A DNA stretch of 12,581 nucleotides from Gemmatimonadaceae bacterium (GTDB lineage: Bacteria; Gemmatimonadota; Gemmatimonadetes; Gemmatimonadales; Gemmatimonadaceae): positions 1 to 12,581 of the forward strand of contig JANWKK010000293.1 of assembly GCA_025451425.1 (NCBI GenBank), written 5' to 3'. The notes under the pieces are model-generated. The model was not told the origin of the DNA. It saw nothing but the letters and a program-made list of their open reading frames with translations, and made no database searches. Shown in pieces: positions 1 to 6,129 of the stretch. Each line of letters starts with the position of its first letter. The stretch's first letter is position 1. Made by a program: the position numbers and the translations under genes.

Positions 1-139
1 AGACGACGAGAGGGACGCGGAAGCGAAGGGAGGAGGGAAGTCGGAAAGGGGACACCGAGGTATCATGTGGCCAGGGATGCGGGGGGACAACGGAGGTGTT
101 GTGTAAGAACTGTGAAAGTCTTTGGGGTGGTGGCTGGAA

Positions 140-195
140 GGCGCAACGAGAGGGGCGCGTCGAGAAGGGCGCGTCGAGAGGGGCGCGTCGAAGAA
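140..195. repeat. 14-bp tandem repeat, about four copies
   Basis: The word GGCGCGT recurs at 154, 168 and 182, exactly 14 bases apart. The unit is about GGCGCGTCGAGAGG, and a degenerate copy starts at 140. The array lies in the purine-biased left edge, outside any believable gene. Its function is unknown; it may be slippage-derived. Confidence 0.7.
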
Positions 196-233
196 GGCGT
201 GCCAAGAAGTGCGTAGAACTGCGTGAAAATAAG

Positions 234-270
234 GAAATCGGGCGCGCGCCTGCGGCGCCGCGCCCGTTTC
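234..270. terminator. GC-rich hairpin, possible terminator
   Basis: GAAA at 234-237 and CGGGCGCG at 239-246 pair with CGCGCCCG at 259-266 and TTTC at 267-270. This gives a 12-bp stem with one bulged T and a loop of about 12 bases. There is no clean T-tract beyond it, so intrinsic termination would be weak. It could end transcription of a gene lying to the left of the window. Only the inverted repeat is certain; the role is inferred. Confidence 0.35.
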
Positions 271-419
271 AGCGTTCGTAACGCCTCTTTCGACGCGCTC
301 CTCTAAGAACGAGCCTAACGAGACAACCAGTGTATGAATTCACGACGCCCTCACGGGCATTCGGGCGACTCGTCCTCTCGGGCCTCTGACGAGTATGCCC
401 AGGTATTCGTCTGGTAGGG

Positions 420-2117
420 GTGAACGCCGCTGTCTCCCCTGCGATCCACGAAATGCCGACTCGTCTGCCGCTGACGTCTCTGCTGGTCCGACGCGCCCGT
501 AAGAGCACCTTCGCCTTCACGGCCGCGGCCGGACTCCTCCTCGGCAGCGCGCGCGGCGCGGGTACGCAAGGCGTCGTTCCGCAGGGCGCCCCGCGTGACA
601 TGTCTCGCGTCGCCCTGAAGGACAGCACCGTCTTCCCGCCGATCATCCTCCGGGAGTTCCGTGGCGCTTGGCTCAGTCCCGCGGCCGATGGCGACTGGCC
701 GTCCCGGCCCGGGCTTTCGGCGGAACAGCAGCAACGTGAGCTGATCGCGCTCCTGGATCGCGCAAAAAGCATTGGCCTCAACGCGATTATCTTTCACGTT
801 AGGCTGAGTGACGACGCGCTGTATCCCACGCCCCTTGCACCCTGGTCCGCGAAGCTCACCGGCCGCCAGGGAGTGAATCCAGGCTACGATCCGCTCGCCG
901 TTGCCGTGCGCGAAGCGCACGCGCGCGGAATTCAGCTCCACGCGTGGTTCAATCCCTTTCGCGCGTCACTCGATGGCGGCATCAAGGCCGCGCGCAATCA
1001 CGTCACACGAACCCACAGTGATTGGGTCAGACGTTACGGACGGCAGCAGTGGATCGATCCGGGTATTCCGGCGGCGCGCGAGGCCGTACTGGCAACGATC
1101 ATCGATGTCGTGCAGCGATATGACATCGATGGCGTCCACCTCGACGATTTCTTCTACCCTTATCGCGAGACGCGAACACGCTACCGCCGCGTCGGGCGCG
1201 GACGTCATCGACACACGATAAAGATGGTTCGTGAGCTCGACTTCCCCGATCAGTCGTCGTGGATCAAATACGGGCGTCGGCAGAAATGGACAAATCGCGA
1301 CGATTGGCGTCGCCACAACATCGATGACTTCGTTCAACAGCTCTATCAGCGCGCGCACGTCGCAAAGCCGTGGGTCGCCGTTGGCATTAGCCCATTCGGG
1401 ATCTGGCGCCCTGGCTACCCGGAAGGAATCGATGGACTCGATTCCTTCCGCGAGACCTACGCCGACTCTCGCAAATGGCTGCGCGAAGGATGGGTCGACT
1501 ATCTCGCGCCACAGCTCTATTGGCAAGTCGACGCGGCCGAGAATCGCTTTCGTGCACTCGACGCATGGTGGCGGACGCAGAACCCGATGGGCCGGCATAT
1601 CTGGATGGGCCTGTATACCGCGGGCGCGGTCGGGCAACCGCCCTGGCCAATCGACGAGATCCCACGACAGATAACGATCCTTCGCGATGCTCGCGAAGGA
1701 TCGATCGAATCCAACGGGCACATTCACTTCCGACTCGGTTCGCTCGTCGCCAACGCGGGTCCACTCTCGGGCTCGTTGGGCGATCGCTTGCAGTCGGATA
1801 GCTACCGGGAGCCCGCGCTCGTTCCGGAGATGCCATGGCTCGGCGGCAAGGCGCCGGGGCCGCCGGTCGCGGAGATCGTCAATGCGAGCGACGGCGACCG
1901 CCTAACGCTGAAGATCTCCGCAGGCGACAGCGCCGCGGTTTCGCTCTGGGTCGTGCAGATCCGCGACAGCGACGAACATTGGAAGACGACCATTCTCCCC
2001 GTCGCGACGCGGGAGCTCGTGCTCCCCGATACCGCGGATCCGGATCTCGTCGCCGTGTCGGCTGTTGATCGCGTCGGGCAAACGAGCACTCGAACGGTGC
2101 TTCGACTGCGGCGCTAG
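420..2117 (+). CDS. Exported glycosyl hydrolase-like 10 (DUF187) protein
   Basis: Family 10 glycosyl hydrolase-like protein (GHL10/DUF187), 565 residues. The family includes E. coli DigH (formerly YddW), which cuts peptide-free peptidoglycan glycan strands; a cell-wall substrate here is inferred from that. Residues 79-430 resemble the family's TIM barrel: REFRGAWLSP near 78, HAWFNPFR at 174-181, DGVHLDDFFYPY at 237-248 with the acidic D242/D243 pair expected in the active site, ISPFGIWRPG from 323, and DYLAPQLYWQ at 360-369. Residues 476-565 look like the C-terminal Fn3-like domain common in this family. The N-terminus has a basic stretch (VRRARK) then a hydrophobic run ending SARGA, an export signal. 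The start is uncertain: GTG at 420 or ATG at 453 (residue 12); neither has a well-spaced Shine-Dalgarno. It converges with the protease gene on the other side of a repeat element. Confidence 0.9.
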   Translation: MNAAVSPAIHEMPTRLPLTSLLVRRARKSTFAFTAAAGLLLGSARGAGTQGVVPQGAPRDMSRVALKDSTVFPPIILREFRGAWLSPAADGDWPSRPGLSAEQQQRELIALLDRAKSIGLNAIIFHVRLSDDALYPTPLAPWSAKLTGRQGVNPGYDPLAVAVREAHARGIQLHAWFNPFRASLDGGIKAARNHVTRTHSDWVRRYGRQQWIDPGIPAAREAVLATIIDVVQRYDIDGVHLDDFFYPYRETRTRYRRVGRGRHRHTIKMVRELDFPDQSSWIKYGRRQKWTNRDDWRRHNIDDFVQQLYQRAHVAKPWVAVGISPFGIWRPGYPEGIDGLDSFRETYADSRKWLREGWVDYLAPQLYWQVDAAENRFRALDAWWRTQNPMGRHIWMGLYTAGAVGQPPWPIDEIPRQITILRDAREGSIESNGHIHFRLGSLVANAGPLSGSLGDRLQSDSYREPALVPEMPWLGGKAPGPPVAEIVNASDGDRLTLKISAGDSAAVSLWVVQIRDSDEHWKTTILPVATRELVLPDTADPDLVAVSAVDRVGQTSTRTVLRLRR

Positions 2118-2120
2118 CTC

Positions 2121-2264
2121 TCATCCCGAGGAGCGAAGCGACGAGGGATCTGCACCTCGCTGTCGCTCGGTGCAGATCCATTCTTATTTGGAGTCGCGCG
2201 CGCGTTGCGCGCGCTCCTGCTCCTCTCGCCGAACTAAGTGCAGATCCCTCGCTTCGCTCGGGAT
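2121..2264. repeat. Composite inverted-repeat (REP/MITE-like) element
   Basis: The left arm (2121-2155) and right arm (2238-2264) are imperfect inverted copies of a unit that reads ATCCCGAG, then GCGAAGCG, then AGGGATCTGCAC. Inside the left half, GGATCTGCAC (2146-2155) pairs with GTGCAGATCC (2170-2179). In the middle, GCGCGCGC at 2196-2203 pairs with GCGCGCGC at 2207-2214. There is no transposase. Size and structure suit a REP-like or MITE-like palindrome spread by an enzyme elsewhere. It fills the gap between two converging genes and could act as a bidirectional terminator. Confidence 0.7.
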
Positions 2265-2276
2265 GGCAGCAGAACG

Positions 2277-3536
2277 TTATCGAGCCGCCAGCTTCGGCTG
2301 GTCCTCGGTCGGTGCATCCGCGAGCTTCACGTGCAGCGTCTTCTCGACGCCCTGGCGAACGAGTGTGAGCGAGACGACGTCACCAGGCCTCTCGCCGCGG
2401 ATCACGCGCTGCAGCGTCGCGACGTGATCGATGTCGTGACCGTCAGCGTTGACGATGATGTCGCCCTTCTGGATTCCAGCCGTCTTAGCTGGGCTCGCAC
2501 CGTCTTGCGGGAAGTCCGCGACCAGCGCCCCGCGAATCTGTGCAACGCCGCCCTGAGCGAGCTTGTCTGCCTGCGCGTCCTTCTGTCTGACTTCGGTGAG
2601 CTGAAGGCCCAGGATGCCGCGACGAACGTGCCCGTACTCGACGATCTGGTTCATGACGTCGCGCACGAGCGTCACGGGAATCGCGAAGCCATAGCCGGCG
2701 TAGCTACCAGTGGGGCTGGCGATCGCCGAGTTCATACCGACCACTTCGCCGCGCACGTTCACCAGCGGACCACCGGAGTTCCCTGGATTAATCGGCGCGT
2801 CGGTCTGGAGGTTGTCGACCACGGCATAGGGGCTGTCGTAGAGACCAGCGAGGCCGCGGCCCTTGGCGCTGATGATGCCTTGCGTGACCGTGAAGTCGAG
2901 GCCGAGTGGGTTGCCGATCGCGAGGACCCAGTCACCGACGCGAGCTGTCTCGTCATTGCCGAGCGCAACGGTCGGAAGGTTGTGGCCATCGATCTTTATG
3001 ACAGCAACGTCGGTCGTCGGATCGCGACCTACGACCTTCGCGTCAAACTCGCGCCGGTCGGAGAGGATCACGGTCACCTTGTTCGCGTCGGCGACGACGT
3101 GGTTGTTCGTGAGAATCGTTCCATCGGGCGAGACGATGAATCCCGAGCCCGAGGCGTGAATGACCTGATCTTCCTGGCGCTGACCGCGATTACCGCGGCC
3201 ACCGTACGGCGAGCCTCCCATGTCCGGGAAGCCAAACTGGCGGAGATCAGGCAAGTCAGGCATTTGTTGCATGCGCTGCGATGCCGGAACCTGGCCTTCG
3301 ATGTGAATTGAAACGACGGCCGGCGTGACGGACTGCGCGACGGCCGCAAAAGCGTTCTGCGTCTCGACGAGCGGTGCGATGGCCGTCGTGTTGACAGTGC
3401 CAGAATGCGCATTGGTTGATGCTTGGCGCGCCGACTGCGCGTACAACACCGTGATGACGCCCGAAGCGACAACCCCGGCGCTGCCAATGGAGAGAGCGAG
3501 CGCCCGCGTGCGCCCGCCGGACGGTAACACAGACAT
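2277..3536 (-). CDS. HtrA/Deg serine protease, one PDZ domain
   Basis: Trypsin-like periplasmic quality-control protease of the HtrA/DegP family, 419 residues. ATG at 3536 is chosen because AGGTGG lies six bases upstream; an in-frame TTG at 3551 would place that site inside the gene. Residues 12-35 are one hydrophobic segment, a signal anchor or signal peptide. The triad is complete: H146 in TNNHVVAD, D176 in TTDVAVIKI, S254 in GNSGGPL. Residues 306-406 are a single PDZ domain (GILGLQL, QKGDIIVNADG), as in DegS-type enzymes, whereas DegP has two. A Gly/Gln/Arg-rich linker (about 85-122) replaces the Q-linker region. The family degrades or refolds misfolded envelope proteins as oligomers. No CIRCE site or clear sigma-E-like promoter was found upstream. 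DegP/DegQ/DegS assignment is open. Confidence 0.95.
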   Translation of the reverse strand: MSVLPSGGRTRALALSIGSAGVVASGVITVLYAQSARQASTNAHSGTVNTTAIAPLVETQNAFAAVAQSVTPAVVSIHIEGQVPASQRMQQMPDLPDLRQFGFPDMGGSPYGGRGNRGQRQEDQVIHASGSGFIVSPDGTILTNNHVVADANKVTVILSDRREFDAKVVGRDPTTDVAVIKIDGHNLPTVALGNDETARVGDWVLAIGNPLGLDFTVTQGIISAKGRGLAGLYDSPYAVVDNLQTDAPINPGNSGGPLVNVRGEVVGMNSAIASPTGSYAGYGFAIPVTLVRDVMNQIVEYGHVRRGILGLQLTEVRQKDAQADKLAQGGVAQIRGALVADFPQDGASPAKTAGIQKGDIIVNADGHDIDHVATLQRVIRGERPGDVVSLTLVRQGVEKTLHVKLADAPTEDQPKLAAR

Positions 3537-3542
3537 GTCAAT

Positions 3543-3548
3543 CCACCT
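3543..3548 (-). promoter_or_regulatory. Ribosome binding site of the HtrA gene
   Basis: AGGTGG on the minus strand, six bases before ATG at 3536. It decides the start in favour of that ATG over the upstream TTG at 3551. Confidence 0.7.
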
Positions 3549-3670
3549 CAAGTGTTAGAAAGTTGTAACCACTCGCGGCGCTGACGCTCGGTGATGCTGA
3601 AACCGGAGTCGTACGTCGCTGGAATGCTGCAGGCGGCCCCTTTGTTCCGGCGCCGCCTGTTGAGAGAACT

Positions 3671-3716
3671 GGAACACCGACGAGATTAATTACACGCGCC
3701 GGGCCTCGTGTGTTCC
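3671..3716. repeat. Inverted repeat around an AT-rich patch
   Basis: GGAACAC (3671-3677) plus ACGAG (3680-3684) mirrors CTCGTGTGTTCC (3705-3716), with a two-base bulge. The enclosed spacer contains ATTAATTA. It could be an operator or leader hairpin for the protease gene, which starts about 135 bases away on the minus strand. The symmetry is seen; the role is a guess. Confidence 0.35.
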
Positions 3717-4022
3717 GTGAGAGAACGCCGCGAGCCAAACCATTTCTGCCGAGTCAGCTCGCTCGGATGTTCGGTTCGCCATTCGTTCACTCCGCCGGCG
3801 CCGCGGCGAAGCTTCGCACTGATCGCGATGGTCACCGTCGCGCCTGGCATGTGCGCTCGCGCGCCCGGGATGGATAAACGCGCCGATTCCGGCCGCAGAG
3901 ATGCGAACGCGTACGGGTTCCCCGAAGACTCCGTCGGTCAACTTAGCTCTGGCCCGTTTTGGCCGTCGGCGCTACGCTGTATCGGTAGGCACCAATCCCC
4001 TTTTCCTTAGCCCTTTCTCCTC

Positions 4023-4985
4023 GTGTACAAGCTCACAGAAACGAGCTGGATCTGGCGCGACGGCGAGTTCATTCGCTGGCAGGACGCGCAAATCCATGTG
4101 CTTTCGCATTCCGTGCAGTTCGGCTCCTCGATCTTCGAAGGGATTCGCTGTTACAGCACGCCACGGGGTCCGGCAATTTTCCGACTTCAGGACCATCTGC
4201 AGCGCATGCTGGATTCGGCCAAGATCTATCGGATGGATCTGGCGTTCTCGATCGACGAGCTGGTGGCGGCTTGCTGTGAGCTGGTCGAACGGAATGAGTT
4301 GGATTCCTGCTACCTCCGGCCGATGATCATTCGCGGATACGGCGCCGCGAGCATGGTTCCGTTCGCGAGCCCGGTCAACATTTACTTGCCGTGCTGGCCC
4401 TGGGGAACGTACCTCGGCGAGGGGGCGCTCGAGAATGGCGTCGACGCGTGCGTGGCGAGTTGGAATCGGGTTGCGCCGAACACCATCCCGGCGATGGCGA
4501 AGATCGCCGGCAACTACCTCGGCGGACAGCTGATCAAGATGGAAGCGATGGCCAAGGGGTTCGCGGAGGCTATCGCGTTAGGCACGGATGGAATGTTGAG
4601 CGAGGGGTCGGGTCAGAATCTGTTCCTCGTTCGTAAGGGGACGCTCTACACGCCTCCGATCAACGGCACGTTGCTTCCGGGCATCACACGAGAGACGGTG
4701 TTGGCGCTTGCCGCTGACGCGGGGATTCCGATTCGCGAGGAGCCGCTACCGCGTGAGATGTTGTACATCGCAGACGAGGTGTTCCTCTCGGGTACAGCGT
4801 CCGAGATCACGCCGATCCGCAGTGTCGACAAGATCACGGTCGGGGCAGGAAAGCCAGGCTCGGTGACCAAAGAGCTACAGCGACTCTTTTTGTCGACGGT
4901 GCGTGGCGAGGCGGCCGATCCGCACGGTTGGCTAACGCACGTGCGCGCCGAGCGAGCCGCGCTGAGCGCTGAGCGTAGAGGGTAG
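4023..4985 (+). CDS. ilvE: Branched-chain amino acid aminotransferase
   Basis: Class IV PLP-dependent transaminase, 320 residues, cytoplasmic. It performs the last step of valine, leucine and isoleucine synthesis (or the first of their breakdown), moving the amino group between the branched 2-oxo acids and glutamate. GTG at 4023 gives the usual IlvE start (W-I-W-R-D-G-E-F near residue 9). VQFGSSIFEGIR at 31-42 is the N-terminal hallmark. K160 in AKIAGNYLGG matches the PLP-binding lysine, and SEGSGQNLF at 193-201 carries the cofactor-contacting glutamate (E194). The family normally ends near WLTHV (303-307 here). The extra 13 residues (RAERAALSAERRG) run into a GTAGAGG heptamer repeat that supplies the stop codon. 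No ilvB/C/D neighbour is present, and no Shine-Dalgarno is visible before the start. Confidence 0.93.
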   Translation: MYKLTETSWIWRDGEFIRWQDAQIHVLSHSVQFGSSIFEGIRCYSTPRGPAIFRLQDHLQRMLDSAKIYRMDLAFSIDELVAACCELVERNELDSCYLRPMIIRGYGAASMVPFASPVNIYLPCWPWGTYLGEGALENGVDACVASWNRVAPNTIPAMAKIAGNYLGGQLIKMEAMAKGFAEAIALGTDGMLSEGSGQNLFLVRKGTLYTPPINGTLLPGITRETVLALAADAGIPIREEPLPREMLYIADEVFLSGTASEITPIRSVDKITVGAGKPGSVTKELQRLFLSTVRGEAADPHGWLTHVRAERAALSAERRG

Positions 4986-5066
4986 AGGGTAGAGGGTAGA
5001 GGGTAGAGGGAAGAGGGTAGAGGGTAGAGACCCTCTAGCCTCTTCCCTCTGCTCACTGCCCTCTAC
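4975..5066. repeat. GTAGAGG heptamer array with inverted arm
   Basis: Eight 7-bp units run from 4975 to 5030: five perfect GTAGAGG, then GAAGAGG, GTAGAGG and GTAGAGA. An inverted arm follows (5031-5066) beginning CCCTCTAG and ending CCCTCTAC, so the block can fold into a long imperfect hairpin. It lies between two converging genes and contains both stop codons: TAG at 4983-4985 for the aminotransferase and TAG (minus) at 5063-5065 for the small secreted protein. It probably acts as a bidirectional terminator. Confidence 0.8.
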
Positions 5067-5452
5067 GGCTTTGGTGCGACGAGGGTGCCTTTCTCGTCCA
5101 GCTTGAGCGTTGCTTTGCCGTTCGCCTCGACGGGTGTCATCTCGTCGACCTCGACGCGGATCTTGTCTGGGGCGATCCTCGCGACAGTGACGCGAGCGCC
5201 GACGTGCATGCCCTTTATGCCGAACGCTTCGAGCTTGTCCGGTGATTCGAGCACGGCGGTGAAGCTCATGCCGATGCGGAGCTCGTCGTCTTCGCGCGGC
5301 TGAAGCTTGGCTCCCAGCTGCTCGGCGAGGCCCTTCGCCGAGACCATGGTTGGTGCGGTACTCTGCTGCTTCGGATCCTGCTGCGCGGCGAGCGGCACCG
5401 CCGCAATCGTTAGGCACACGAGCGCGAAAGCGCTGAAAAGCTTGCTTCTCAT
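5063..5452 (-). CDS. Small secreted protein of unknown function
   Basis: 129 residues from ATG at 5452. This start is preferred over an in-frame ATG at 5464 because GGAGG (5458-5462) sits five bases before it. Residues 1-22 form a Sec signal peptide (hydrophobic SAFALVCLTIAAVPL, then cleavage near LAAQ/Q). The mature part is short, hydrophilic and strand-rich by its residue pattern, with DELRIGMSFTAVLES, GARVTVARIAPDKIRVEVDE and ATLKLDEKGTL. I do not recognise the family, and no catalytic motif or metal-binding cysteines are visible. It follows the NTF2-like lipoprotein gene on the same strand, separated by a heptamer hairpin. The stop codon lies in the GTAGAGG repeat. Location in the periplasm is inferred from the signal peptide. 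Confidence 0.75.
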   Translation of the reverse strand: MRSKLFSAFALVCLTIAAVPLAAQQDPKQQSTAPTMVSAKGLAEQLGAKLQPREDDELRIGMSFTAVLESPDKLEAFGIKGMHVGARVTVARIAPDKIRVEVDEMTPVEANGKATLKLDEKGTLVAPKP

Positions 5453-5457
5453 GCGAA

Positions 5458-5462
5458 CCTCC
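5458..5462 (-). promoter_or_regulatory. Ribosome binding site deciding the start at 5452
   Basis: GGAGG on the minus strand, five bases before ATG at 5452. It overlaps the alternative upstream ATG (5464), which has no such site. Confidence 0.65.
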
Positions 5463-5473
5463 ATCGAGGTGTT

Positions 5474-5522
5474 GGGTGCTAGGTGCTAGAAGGAAAGTGC
5501 TAACACCTAGCACCTAGCACCC
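5474..5522. repeat. GTGCTAG heptamer hairpin
   Basis: GGGTGCTAGGTGCTAG (5474-5489) is perfectly mirrored by CTAGCACCTAGCACCC (5507-5522) across a 17-base spacer. Each arm carries the 7-bp unit GTGCTAG twice, and the spacer holds a further part-unit. It lies between two minus-strand genes, so it may terminate or attenuate transcription after the NTF2-like gene. A related block occurs at 12098-12207. Confidence 0.8.
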
Positions 5523-5533
5523 GGCACCTGCCG

Positions 5534-6052
5534 CTACTTCGCCGTTAGATCACTATTGAAAATGTCGCGGATCGCCTTATAGCTGCCGTCGGGCTGCTTC
5601 TTGAAAACCGTGAGGCCTTTTCCTTTATCGGTCATCGACTTTCCGGCTTTTGGCTGGATCGTCATCTCGACCGACACCGTCTCGATCGCGTAATCGCCCG
5701 TGACGAGGAGGTCTTCGCGATGAGTGGAGAACGCGGTGATCTTTCCGGCGGCGAAGATGTTGCCAATCGCCTTGACGATCGCATCATGCCCCTTCGCCAG
5801 TTGGTCGTTAGGCGGCATGAAGATGGCGTCGTCGGTGTAGTAGGCAACGACGCCCGCGGTATCGCCTCTGAGTATCGCGGCGCCCTGCACGGAATCAGCT
5901 GCCTGGATCGCTTTGCTGACCGCGGCGTCCCCGGCTGGCGCGCCCGCTAGCGTCGCCGCCGCTGGGGACGTCGTATCGGTCCGGCGAGCCTGTTGTGTGG
6001 TGCACGCGGCAACTGCGACGAGCGTGAAAAGTGCGAGACGAGGCGAGCGCAT
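5534..6052 (-). CDS. NTF2-like (SnoaL/DUF4440-type) lipoprotein
   Basis: 172 residues. ATG at 6052 has GGAGG about eight bases upstream. Residues 1-17 are a lipoprotein signal with the lipobox V-A-A-C, so C17 should be lipidated and the protein tethered to a membrane. After a low-complexity Thr/Ala linker, residues 45-172 fit the NTF2-like cone fold: a starting helix (KAIQAADSVQGAAILRGD), then GVVAYYTDDAIFMPPND, KGHDAIVKAI, a paired-strand region (DLLVTGDYAIETVSVEMTI), and a closing strand containing KAIRDIFNSDL. Members of this fold bind small ligands or act as isomerases, and the substrate cannot be told here. It follows the amidohydrolase gene by 77 bases on the same strand. Confidence 0.85.
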   Translation of the reverse strand: MRSPRLALFTLVAVAACTTQQARRTDTTSPAAATLAGAPAGDAAVSKAIQAADSVQGAAILRGDTAGVVAYYTDDAIFMPPNDQLAKGHDAIVKAIGNIFAAGKITAFSTHREDLLVTGDYAIETVSVEMTIQPKAGKSMTDKGKGLTVFKKQPDGSYKAIRDIFNSDLTAK

Positions 6053-6129
6053 GACGATACCTCCGAGTGGGTGGCCCGGCGGAAATGGCGGGGGTCCGTA
6101 TCATGCGCTCCCGCCGTTCGTGTGGCAAG

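Larger units (their letters stand above)
1..419. other. Non-coding left edge with repeats and a hairpin
   Basis: No convincing gene lies here. The short open frames are rich in Arg and Gly and lack domain character. The first 200 bases are strongly purine-biased on the plus strand. The stretch holds a 14-bp tandem repeat (140-195), a GC-rich hairpin (234-270) and one CGTTAGGC-family octamer (313-320). It probably contains the end of transcription of an off-window gene and the promoter of the glycosyl hydrolase gene at 420, but I could not assign a -35/-10 pair with confidence. Confidence 0.5.
3537..4022. other. Divergent intergenic region, about 0.5 kb
   Basis: This region separates the minus-strand protease gene from the plus-strand aminotransferase gene, so it must carry two outward promoters. 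I saw no open frame with domain character. The open frame at 3690-3941 (-) has some plausible codon use in its first 30 codons but no recognisable protein. An inverted repeat at 3671-3716 encloses an AT-rich patch (ATTAATTA, 3684-3691). No convincing -35/-10 pair could be named. The last 30 bases before the aminotransferase start are pyrimidine-rich, with no Shine-Dalgarno. Confidence 0.5.

Noticed and set aside
96..281. Plus-strand open frame of 61 residues at the left edge
   Set aside because: It crosses the 14-bp tandem repeat and the GC hairpin, and its Gly/Arg-rich product looks like translated repeat.
966..1727. Minus-strand open frame of 253 residues
   Set aside because: It is antisense to the GHL10 catalytic domain and has no recognisable motif.
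2238..3311. Plus-strand open frame of 357 residues
   Set aside because: It lies antisense to the HtrA gene, whose catalytic triad and PDZ domain are unmistakable. Long antisense frames are usual in high-GC DNA.
3690..3941. Minus-strand open frame of 83 residues in the divergent region
   Set aside because: The first 30 codons have tolerable codon use, but the rest is Arg/Ser-rich and there is no Shine-Dalgarno or family resemblance.
4975..5066. Possible CRISPR array
   Set aside because: The units are 7 bp and directly adjacent, with no unique spacers and no cas genes nearby.
4932..5513. Minus-strand open frame of 193 residues across the heptamer repeats
   Set aside because: Its Pro-Ser-Thr-Leu periodic ends are translations of the GTAGAGG and GTGCTAG repeats, and its middle is the out-of-frame shadow of the secreted protein at 5063-5452.
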